Shown here: in pieces, positions 13,401 through 25,300 of the stretch | How positions within the stretch are numbered: the first letter of the stretch is position 1 | Layout of the letters: every line of letters begins with the position of its first letter | From: Bolinopsis microptera | Lineage: Eukaryota > Ctenophora > Tentaculata > Lobata > Bolinopsidae | Direction: 5' to 3' | Length of the DNA: 64,000 nucleotides | Assembly (NCBI RefSeq): GCF_026151205.1 | Contig: NC_087072.1 | Location: 24,259,603-24,323,602, forward strand | Position numbers and translations under genes: made by a program | Notes under the pieces: model-generated | Told to the model about the DNA's origin: nothing | The model's database searches: none | What the model saw: only the letters and a program-made list of their open reading frames with translations

Positions 13401-16312
13401 TATGAGGGTCATGGTAACAGTATCTAATATGGGGGTCATGGTAACGGTATTTAATATGGGGGTCATGGTAACGGTATCTAATATGGGGGTCATGGTAACG
13501 GTATCTAATATGGGAGTCATGGTAACGGTATCTAATATGGAGGTCATGGTAACGGTATTGAATATGGGGGTCATGGTAACGCTATCTAATATGGGGGTCA
13601 TGGTAACGGTATCTAATATGGGAGTCATGGTAACAGTATCTAATACGGGGGTCATGGTAACGGTATTTAATATGGGGGTCATGGTAACGGTATTTAATAT
13701 GGGGGTCATGGTAACGGTATTTAATATGGGGGTCATGGTACCAGTATCTAATATGGGGGTCATGGTAACTTCCAAAAATCGTAATCCACCATAAACACCT
13801 TCCATTCCAAGTAAAGAAATGTTTTACAGAAAATGTATTGTCTTTCACTTCTTGAGATCGTATTACAGGCAGATCTACACAGTACGCAGCCAACAGTGTG
13901 CACGATTATAAAGTCAGAAATCCAATTTATACAATTACATGCTATTATTGATTGTTGGGTGATTAAAGCCCCTGTATCAATATTACATCATCATTTATCA
14001 GGAATAAGAGGCTCCAAGAGCAGTTGGATAAATCAAAAGCAAAAGTAGCGGAGCTAAATATAGCGGGAGTAGCAGTGGCGGGAGGAGGAGGAGGAGGAGG
14101 GGGAGGAGGAGGAGGAGGGGTGAGTCTGAATACTATTAGTGAAGAGACGGGAGGAGATGGGGATAAGACAGAGAAGAAATTACCTCGTGAGTTAAAACAT
14201 AGCTGTCAAATTGTACTGACACACTATATTAATTATGATTTAAATCGGAGTTATGTATACACATTGATAGTTTGTCTTTCGTGAACTGATAAACTTTTTG
14301 GGATGTTATATTATGATAGATTGAAGTTTTAAATAGCTTGTTTCTCAGCTGCGTCCAACAACAACAACAATGCCAGCACGCGACAGAGGGCCCAGGGTAT
14401 CTCGGGAGAAAGTAAGAAGGTTGAGGACATCTACATGAACCTTCAGGACTTTGAGAAGACAGATGAGTGAGTACATCGCTTAATAGTGCCTAATCATCTA
14501 ATTAGTCTAAACATTAAATAGAACTTTATCGATTCTACTAGAATAAGCAAGATCTTTTATCCTACACGAAATAATCGCGTATAGAAGAATCATTATTCTC
14601 CTATTCTTTCTTTGTCTCTTTTTCTTATATTTCATTGTATAACTTTCTCAGGGAAAAGAGCTCGATTGAAAAAGCATTGCTTGGAAATGTGTTCATGAAA
14701 AATCTAAAAGAATATCACATATCGGTAATAAAAACTTAAAATTTAACTCTTAGACTGTAATTTTTCTCTTTCAAAGCTTTCTCATTATATCAGTATATCC
14801 TATAATCTTTCGTATCACCCTCTCGTATTACACCATGTATAAGTATCCACCCGCCTAACCATCTTCCGCTTCACAGGAGATAGTGAGGTGCATGTATCCA
14901 GTTGATTATAATGAGGGTGACATGATTATTACTGAGGGCACCAGCGGAGATGTCCTATACGCTTTACAAGGTGATTTCATCACTCAAAACTAAAAGTGAA
15001 AGTGAAATTAGGATTGTTTCAAAATTCTTTTTTATCAGTTATCACTTATCACTTTCATATTATTTGTGGCGTCGGATTGTTTATCCCGCGATGATCTGTC
15101 TTTTGATTGATAAATATTAATTCTGGTTGGCCATTGAATTCGATCGACCTAATTTCCGGTAAAATGCCAATGATGTGGAATTCTTCATGACGAATAAGTA
15201 GACACAATTCTAATTTAATTTAATTTCTATACCATTAGAGGGACGAGTGGAGGTACAGAAAGAGGGCAAGAAGTTAGCCCAGTTCGGAGGTCCCACTGTA
15301 TTTGGAGAGCTTGCTATCCTCTATAAATGCCCTCGAACTGCATCAATTCTAGGTTAGTTGTGCTGTAGCTCTTTTGTTAGTTTGTTTTTTACATGGACCA
15401 TCTTACTATCTATAAAGCGAGACGATATATATATATTTATCTGTGCCATTTTACTGACACCACGGCATCAACTTTAACGCGAATTTCTGCAAAAACCGTC
15501 AAAGATATACAACTGAAACTTTTTTGACTAGGTCAAATGCTTTAATGGCCTCCAAATCAGCATGAAAAAATAAAACATTGGCCAAGAAATAGGAGTTTTA
15601 GAGCCCAAAATTTGGTACCACAAGTGGTGTCAAAAACGCGAATTAAATAGGTAATAATTGTTTTAGTCTCTTGAGTCTTGACGCCATTTTAGGGTTAGAC
15701 GGGTTCCTGCTAGTTATTATAAATGGGATTACTGCTGTATTATTAAAGTACTAGTGTAACCCGGCCTTCGGCCGGGATTTCACTGCCGCAGTTAAAAAGG
15801 GTAGGATAATTTACCCGTTGAGTCAAAACCCGCATTAGGTGAGCAATTCTATTCGGAGTGCCCTCACGTATCCGTCATCCGATGGTATCTTAAACAATAG
15901 TAATAGTATCTTAAACAATAATCAATAGAAATTAACCCTTAACACCACACCCGCCTATCATATTTGTGAACACGCATAACATTGTCGTATGAAAGTATGA
16001 ACTCTCTCTCTGCAGTCCAAACAGTGCCCCCTCGGCCTCCCCTAATAAGATTATAGTATAGACAGCGAATCTTGCACGGGTAACTCAATTACACTAATTA
16101 TGCAGCTACATATGCGAGCCCCGTAACTCTTACCGTTGTGCTCAAGCCATTTTATGTAACATTTGTGGTACAAAATCATCAATTAAACCACTTACCAACG
16201 ACCGATTTAAAAAACCTTTATCATTTAACTTCGTCAGAGTTTTGTCGGCACTTTACCGAAAAAATCAGTCCCGCAACTCTTACCGTTTTCTTGATTAAGC
16301 CGCTCGGAAATT

Positions 16313-16344
<32 letters not shown>

Positions 16345-19300
16345 AAAACACACATTCTGGGATTATTAGTTAGATTAATCTGATTTCGTATTTACTGCCT
16401 CGGCCATCTTTTGCCATTTTTTACACTGAAGTATAATACGAAATAAAATTGTACCGCGCTAATAATGTCATTTCACGGAACTACCAATGACGACGCTGTG
16501 TCTGCAACTGATATTTCTGCTGCTGTCTGCACGCGCTCGCGTTTGATTGAAGCAATTACCATTACTTAGTTAAACTTAATTAACCTCCTTCAGCCACGGT
16601 GCTGCATTCCCCACTTCCTGCTTCATTTGTAACCGCTCCTCCTTTTATGAGATTACATCGCCATCACCTACTTGAATACAGAGAGCTCGATTGTTGCCGC
16701 CCCATTCTTGTAAATTTAAGAGCTGTATTTATAATATAACAGAGCCATGGCGGCACTGCAACTTCATGTTGCTAATGCAGAATTAATTAAATTCGAATGG
16801 AGAGAATGCTGCTATTTACCATATTGCCATAGAAGTGCTTCTTTTGTTGATCGAGTGTACTTTAAATAGCTCTTAATATAATTATGAAAATGACATATAT
16901 GTCACACTGTTTGTATTGTTGCAAGTAGCTCTGCAAACATCTTTTAGAGCTTTAAAAACATTTCCGCGATATATATCTGTACATATACAATTAATAACCA
17001 CTATTTATGCCAGTGGTTTTTTATAACTGCCAGCCGTCATCCTGAAGCCGTACTATAGTTGTTCGCCTTATTTTGAAACTGGTCGTTTTGAGTGGCTATT
17101 TTTTAGCGCTTTAAACATTGTACTTTTCAAGAAAATTTGTGTGGTTTTTTGCAATCATTACCAACATAACAGCTTACTTCGGCTCAATTCATGCTCTAAT
17201 AACTTTGTAGTAAGATGCTCGTCACAAGACTACTCTTACTCGCAATAAAACCATCTGGTGCCCTCAAATTCAACGTATAATGGACCTTGGATTTTGAATA
17301 ATAGCTAAATTATGGTTTATTGTTGAGCCAGTACTATGACATCATTTGTACTTGTAGCCAAATACCTTTAATCAGAGATGATATCATTTTGTATTGTGCT
17401 TTGGGAGAACTAAATGATATCATTTGCATTCAGTAAACCTTAGATACGATGTGATATTAGTTTATGAAATGCTTTAGCAGAAGCAGAGGAAACTCTTTCA
17501 ACTCTATTCCAATTCTTGTTTTCTGATACTCATAGAGTCCATTCCGGTAGTCTTTAAACAATTTAAAGTTTTTGAGATCGAAACATGGTCGTTTCATTCC
17601 CCCTTCTCAAAGGTAAATACATCTAAACGCTATTTTCTTCAAAATTTGAGAATGACCTCATTTCTTGCAAACTGAATGATATTCGACATATGACAATAAA
17701 GTTTATTGCTGTCCCTAGGTACTGCACTACTACTTACTACCACATACTACCAGTTTCCACATACTGCAAAATGAGCTACTTTTCCAGCAAATGAGGCCAG
17801 TTATTTAATGTCATGTTTAAGTGTGGTATTTTCTCAGTGATTTCATCCAAAGCTAAAGTATGGGCAATATCTCGGGATACTTACCAAACTATCATGATGA
17901 AAGATGGGATTCAGAGACAGATGGATGCTCTCAAGGTTATAAATAAGTAAGTCATTCTAGTATATATTATTAGTTACCATTGAGCACGACTTAGTGAGGC
18001 TAGTGTTTTTAAACTTCTTTGGTAACTACTAGTTCTATTGAATCTGACCACTTTCTTCAGTGTCCAGTTGTTAAAGAAACTGCCAGAATCCATGAAAATG
18101 AAGTTATCGTCGAGTCTCGTCGAGGTAAATATTTATAATTAAACCATAATTTTTCCTAAAAATCTGAATACCGCTTTTTCTGTTAGCATAAGCTTGTATT
18201 TGATAACATAATTATCAGCCATCCGGCTAATTATGCACTTTAGGAAACGTACTCGAAAGGCGAATACATAATCAGACAAGGGTCGATAGGTGACACGTTC
18301 TTCATCCTTAACGATGGTGAAGTGCTGATAACAGTGATAAAAGAACCCGGCCAACCAGCAGTACCCATCAGGACTCTACAGAAAGGAGCTTACTTTGGGG
18401 AGGTCGCTCTCCTCAGGTCAGAAAATGTAGCTCTATGTTATTTATTGTTACTTAGCGTCTGCTGCCACGTCTATTGTTACGCATCTATTGTTACTTTACA
18501 TCTGTAAATTGTAATGTTTGCATACCAGATCCTTGGGTTCAATCTATTAGAATATTCAATTGTTAGAAAAAACAGTTTTGGCAAAAGTTGTTCGCATGTC
18601 ATGATTTTAATGTGAACGTAAAATATGTTGCCATTTTTCTTTTGTGTGGCCAAAATTAGACCCAGCGGAACTAAACTATTATAAATATCCACAACTTGGT
18701 AATGAGTTCTCTCAAGTACAGATAGAAGGATTGCTTTTGACAGAATCGCTGCATGCTGTCATTATCATGATCAAACTTTGAATGAAGCTTTTACTAATTG
18801 TATAGTATATACTGTATATCCGTGAGGCTGACAGTGTATAATTCCTAGAAATACCCTCTTGACTAAGCACAGTGGCTTATTTACTATTTTAATTTTATTA
18901 TGTGGTGAATAGACATTGAATAGGAAAGTAATAAAAGCCAAAGACTCAACGTTTAAAACATGTGATGGCTCACTTCCATTACTGTGCGATATGCTTAATT
19001 TACTTATAGTCGTGCGAAAAATTGGCTTGCATGTGCTTCATGAAACTAATAATTTATCAATTGATAATATTTGGTTTACATGATCATTGATCATGGCCTC
19101 CGATCTTTTTGCTTGGACAGATAATTTTAGGCGCCTTTTTGGATTAAAGAGTAGAGTTCATTCACTTGCTACTATTTCAAGGTTTTAACGTGTTTTTATT
19201 ATTGAAGTAACCTTGATATTTCGGCAGAATGGATCAATCCCGACCCACCTTAAGTGGGAAGCTTAGGTGGGAAGTTTAGGTGAGAAGTTTAGGTGGGAAG

Positions 19301-22300
19301 TTTAGGTGGGACTTAGGGGTGTAAGAATCTAGATGATGTTTTGGTAGATTTTATGTTTAGACGTAGGTTTAACGCTACGTCGATTGTTTGGACAGGGGAT
19401 AAGGAAGCACTGGTTGGTGTTTCTGTCAACTCCGCCAAGAACCCACATCCCAACTCTGTAGTTTCCTGTGATATTTACGCTTCCCAAATTTCGCCTCATC
19501 GATCTCGACAATTACACCAGGACCTCCGAGGGGGGTTGCGTTAGCGAGGAACCATGAGGAGACGAATCCTATCAGGGCAGCACGCCACACTCCGACGCTC
19601 TTCTCTGTGATACCGGTGTAGGCAGAGATTTCAACGTTGGTTAGGGATTTCGATGAGAAGTAGTAGATCAGGAGCATTAAGTGCTGGAATGGAAGGTTGG
19701 ATCCACTCAGGACACTTTTGGATCTGATGTTCCTTGTCTTCTTGCAGGGGCGTCCGCACTTCCAAATGTAGAGATCTGCTGATTTGGAGGCTGCACAAGG
19801 TGAGAGGACCATGGGACTATTGCAGGCATCACAGTTCTGGGTGGGTTTTAGAATCTGTTTGGTCATCAGGAACAATCTGGAACTGTCAACGGTTGCTGCT
19901 AGGGTCATTATCTCAAAGTGAAGTCCAAGTCTAGCTGGTTGGAAAGGCATGTTGATAGATTGTGGTTGCGGGGTAGGATGAAAATGATGATCTTAACGGT
20001 ATTTATACCATAGTGTGATTTAATGACGGGCGAAGTGAAGTGATTATCACCACAATCTGTCCTTGACAATATTCACAGACCAATCACACGATCCTCTAAG
20101 AGTCCCACTTAAACTTCCCACCTAAACGCTCGGACACTGAACTCAGCCATACGGTGAACTTCTAAGTTAAGAGTAATGTGATCCAAAGTCCCACCTAAAC
20201 TTCCCACCTAAACTTCCCACCTACACTTCCCACCTAAGCTTCCCACCTAAACTGCTCACCTAAACTGCTCACCTAAACTTCCCACCTAAACTTCCCACCT
20301 AAACTTCCCACCTAAACTTCCCACCTAAACTGCTCACCTAAACTGCTCACCTAAACTTCCCACCTAAACTTCCCACCTAAACTTCCCACTTAAGCTTCCC
20401 ACCTAAACTTCCCACCTAAACTTCCCACCTAAACTTCCCACCTAAACTGCTCACCTAAACTTCCCACCTAAACTTCCCACCTAAACTTCCCACCTAAACT
20501 TCCCACCTAAACTTCCCACCTAAACTTCCCACCTAAACTTCCCACCTAAACTGCTCACCTAAACTGCTCACCTAAACTTCCCACCTAAACTTCCCACCTA
20601 AACTTCCCACCTAAACTGATCACCTAAACTGCTCACCTAAACTTCCCACCTAAACTTCCCACCTAAACTTCCCACCTAAACTTCCCACCTAAACTTCCCA
20701 CCTAAACTTCCCACCTAAACTTCCCACCTAAACTTCCCACCTAAACTTCCCACCTAAACTGCTCACCTTAACTGCTCAGCTAAACTTCCCACTTAAGCTT
20801 CCCACCTAAACTTCCCACCTAAACTTCCCACCTAAACTTCCCACCTAAGCTTCCCACCTAAACTTCCCACCTAAACTTCTCACCTAAACTTCCCACCTAA
20901 ACTTCCCACCTAAGCTTCCCACCTAAACTTCCCACCTAAGCTTCCCACTTAAGCTTCCCACCTAAACTTCCCACCTAAACTTCCCACCTAAACTTCCCAC
21001 CTAAACTTCCCACCTAAACTTCCCACCTAAGCTTCCCACTTAAGCTTCCCACCTAAAATTCCCACCTAAACTTCCCACCTAAACTTCCCACCTAAACTTC
21101 CCACCTAAACTTCCCACCTAAGCTTCCCACTTAAGCTTCCCACCTAAACTCCCCACCTAAACTTCCCACCTAAACTTCCCACCTAAACTTCCCACCTAAA
21201 CTGCTCACCTAAACTGCTCACCTAAACTTCCCACTTAAGCTTCCCACCTAAACTTCCCACCTAAACTTCCCGCCTAAGCTTCCCACCTAAGCTTCCCACC
21301 TAAACTTCCCACCTAAACTTCCCACCTAAACTTCCCACCTAAGCTTCCCACTTAAGCTTCCCACCTAAACTTCCAACCTAAACTTCCCACCTAAACTTCC
21401 CACCTAAACTTCCCACCTAAAATTCCCACCTAAACTTCCCACCTAAGCTTCCCACTTAAGCTTCCCACCTAAAATTCCCACCTAAACTTCCCACCTAAAC
21501 TTCCCACCTAAACTTCCCACCTAAACTTCCCACCTAAGCTTCCCACTTAAGCTTCCCACCTAAAATTCCCACCTAAACTTCCCACCTAAACTTCCCACCT
21601 AAACTTCCCACCTAAACTGCTCACCTAAACTGCTCACCTAAACTTCCCACTTAAGCTTCCCACCTAAACTTCCCACCTAAACTTCCCACCTAAACTTCCC
21701 ACCTAAACTTCCCACCTAAACTTCCCACCTAAGCTTCCCACCTAAGCTTCCCACTTAAGCTTCCCACCTAAACTTCCCACCTAAACTTCCCACCTAAACT
21801 TCCGACCTAAACTTCCCACCTAAGCTTCCCACCTAAACTTTCCACCTAAGCTTCCCACTTAAGCTTCCCACCTAAGCTTCCCACCTAAACTTCCAACCTA
21901 AACTTCCCACCTAAACTTCCCACTTAAGCTTCCCACCTAAACTTCCCACCTAAACTTCCCACCTAAACTGCTCACCTAAACTTCCCACTTAAGCTTCCCA
22001 CCTAAACTTCCCATCTAAACTTCCCACCTAAACTTCCCACCTAAACTTCCCACCTAAACTTCCCACCTAAACTTCCCACCTAAACTTCCCACCTAAACTT
22101 CCCACCTAAACTTCCCACCTAAACTTCCCACCTAAACTGCTCACCTAAACTTCCCACTTAAACTTCCCACTTAAGCTTCCCACCTAAATTTCCCACCTTA
22201 ACTTCCCACCTAAACTTCCCACCTAAACTTCCCACCTAAACTTCCCACCTAAACTTCCCACCTAAGCTTCCCACCTAAGCTTCCCACTTAAGCTTCCCAC

Positions 22301-25300
22301 CTAAACTTCCCACCTAAACTTCCCACCTAAACTTCCCACCTAAACTTCCCACCTAAACTTCCCACCTAAACTTCCCACCTAAACTTCCCACCTAAACTTC
22401 CCACTTAAGCTTCCCACCTAAACTTCCCACCTAAACTTCCCACCTAAACTTCCCACCTAAACTTCCCACCTAAACTTCCCACCTAAACTTCCCACCTAAA
22501 CTTCCCACCTAAACTTCCCACCTAAACTTCCCACCTAAACTTCCCACCTAAACTTCCCACCTAAGCTTCCCACTTAAGCTTCCCACCTAAAATTCCCACC
22601 TAAACTCTCCACCTAAACTCTCCACCTAAACTTCCCACCTAAGCTTCCCACCTAAACTTCCCACCTAAACTTCCCACCTAAACTTCCCACCTAAACTTCC
22701 CACCTAAACTTCCCACCTAAACTTCCCACCTAAGCTTCCCACTGAAGCTTCCCACCTAAACTTCCCACCTAAAATTCCCACCTAAACTTCCCACCTAAAC
22801 TTCCCACCTAAGCTTCCCACTTAAGCTTCCCACCTAAACTTCCCACCTAAACTTCCCACCTAAATTTCCCACCTAAATTCCCACCTAAACTTCCCACCTA
22901 AGTTTCCCACTTAAGCTTCCCACCTAAGCTTCCCACCTAAACTTCCCACCTAAACTTCCCACCTTAACTTCCCACCTAAACTTCCCACTTAAGCTTCCCA
23001 CCTAAACTTCCCACCTAAACTTCCCACCTAAACTTCCCACCTAAACTTCCCACCTAAACTTCCCACCTAAACTTCCCACCTAAACTTCCCACCTAAACTT
23101 CCCACCTAAACTTCCTACCTTAGCTTCCCATTTAAGCTTCCCACCTAAACTTCCCACCTAAACTTCCCACCTAAACTTCCCACCTAAACTTCCCACCTAA
23201 ACTTCCCACCTAAACTTCCCACCTAAACTTCCCACCTAAACTTCCCACCTAAACTTCCCACCTTAGCTTCCCACTTAAGCTTCCCACTTAAACTTCCCAC
23301 CTAAACTTCCCACCTAAACTTCCCACCTAAACTGCTCACCTAAACTGCTCACCTAAACTTCCCACTTAAGCTTCCCACCTAAACTTCCCACCTAAACTTC
23401 CCACCTAAACTTCCCACCTAAACTTCCCACCTAAACTTCCCACCTAAACTTCCCACCTAAACTTCCCACCTAAACTGCTCACCTAAACTTCCCACTAAAA
23501 CTTCCCACTTAAGCTTCCCACCTAAACTTCCCACCTAAACTTCCCACCTAAACTTCCCACCTAAACTTCCCACCTTAACTTCCCACCTAAACTTCCCACC
23601 TAAACTTCCCACCTAAACTTCCCACCTAAACTTCCCACCTAAACTTCCCACCTAAGCTTCCCACTTAAGCTTCCCACCTAAACTTCCCACCTAAACTTCC
23701 CACCTAAACTTCCCACCTAAGCTTCCCACTTAAGCTTCCCACCTAAACTTCCCACCTAAACTTCCCACCTAAACTTCCCACCTAAACTTCCCACCTAAAC
23801 TTCCCACCTAAACTTCCCACCTAAGCTTCCCACTTAAGCTTCCCACTTAAGCTTCCCACTTAAGCTTCCCACTTAAGCTTCCCACTTAAGCTTCCCACTT
23901 AAGCTTCCCACTTAAGGTGGGTCGGGATTGTTCCATTCTACCGATATTTCCACGTCATGATTTTGTAGCTAAAGCAGATTATCTTTATTTGAAATGCATT
24001 GTTCAATGGGGAAGGGGGGGGGGAAGGGGGGCCAAGATCATAGAGCAGAGTTTTTTAAATGCACCTGAGGTCAAAACAGGTTTGAAGTTTATGGCTGGAC
24101 TGCCGAAAGCTGCATCATGTCCAAATTTGGTAAACTTTTGGGTATAAATGGTGAACATAACGCCGTAGGCGAATCATTTTTGATGATTTTGCTTGTGCAA
24201 AAGGCTTAGCTGAGCAATTTGGCACTAGGAATAATTTCCTGAAAATTTTGAAAATATACTTACAGTAATTCTAGGTCTCAAAAAGGGTGCAAAGAGGAGG
24301 AATCTTGAAACATGTTTTGAAAATTTGCTTTAAGAAATGAATTCTAGCAATGAGGAATGTAAGTTTGGACTACACTTTTCTTTAGCAGTAAAGCAATTTA
24401 GATAATGTAATGGCGGATAGGCCAAACTAGGCCAACAAATTTTGGCCCCTTTCCAAGATTTTATGGGGGTTGGTCGACCCCCTACCCCCGTCTTCCTACA
24501 CCCCTAAGTTAAATTACCCAGACATTGGAAAACTGAGAGTAACTCTAATAAAAAAGTTTCAGAAGGTTAACCACACAAAATAATTTCAGGGAGGAGCCGA
24601 GAACAGCGAATGTGATCGCCGTGACTGATAAGGTGGTCTGCTACGTGGTTGAGAGGGAAAAGTTCATGAAGCTGATCGGAGGGCTGGAGTTTGAGAAATA
24701 TAATGATAACGATATCGATATCGGGTGAGCTTTGCTATTACCCTTCATATAATGTACTTTGATCTTTTGAAGGCAGTTGTTAACCTGGTTATTCGAGTAA
24801 ATCTTGCCTATCGCTTCATTCTGCTTAACTATGTGTTGAGGTCAACTAGACTAACTACTTAACTAATTAAATACCACTTGGCACGTCTCCGTTATATGAA
24901 CTACAAGGAAATAACCCCACCCTCTCCAGTGACAAAGACAAAGATTCGGACCCCGAGCAAGAAGAGGAAAGAGAAAGATACGACAACTTCAAACTAACCG
25001 ATTTTAAGAGGGTGGCTACCTTAGGAGTAGGGGGATTCGGCAGAGTCGACCTGGTAAACTAAATCAATATTTAGATTACTTATACAATATACATACATTT
25101 ATTGTCGCGGAGACACATTTTGGGTCGCAGGATCTCAGCCAACAGGGTTGAATGTCCTGCATTGTAAAGTTGTAAGAAACAACTGCATATAAGCTCAACA
25201 ATCAACATGGATGAATGACCATAATTGACATTGTCCTCACTCAAGTGGAACGAATCGGACGTCTCCCGGTCTCCGGCGTAGAAAACATACATTTGCAATT

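Larger units (their letters stand above)
19215..23950. mobile_element. Merlin-type DNA transposon expanded by a minisatellite
   Basis: The 8-bp target duplication GATATTTC (19215-19222, 23943-23950) flanks 32-bp terminal inverted repeats (19223-19254, 23911-23942). These share AGAATGGA and CAATCCCGACCCACCTTAAG. Inside is a transposase remnant on the minus strand with the ISXO2/IS1595-type motif, which together with an 8-bp duplication identifies the Merlin superfamily. The element is 4.72 kb, of which about 3.7 kb is a 13-bp tandem array. It sits in the intron between PKG exons 9 and 10. Confidence 0.88.

Noticed and set aside
12323-13893. Several 60-290-codon open frames encoding MVTVFNMGV or TPILDTVTM repeats on both strands
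   Set aside because: They are the 27-bp minisatellite read in different frames. No start context, splice structure or non-repetitive sequence supports a protein.
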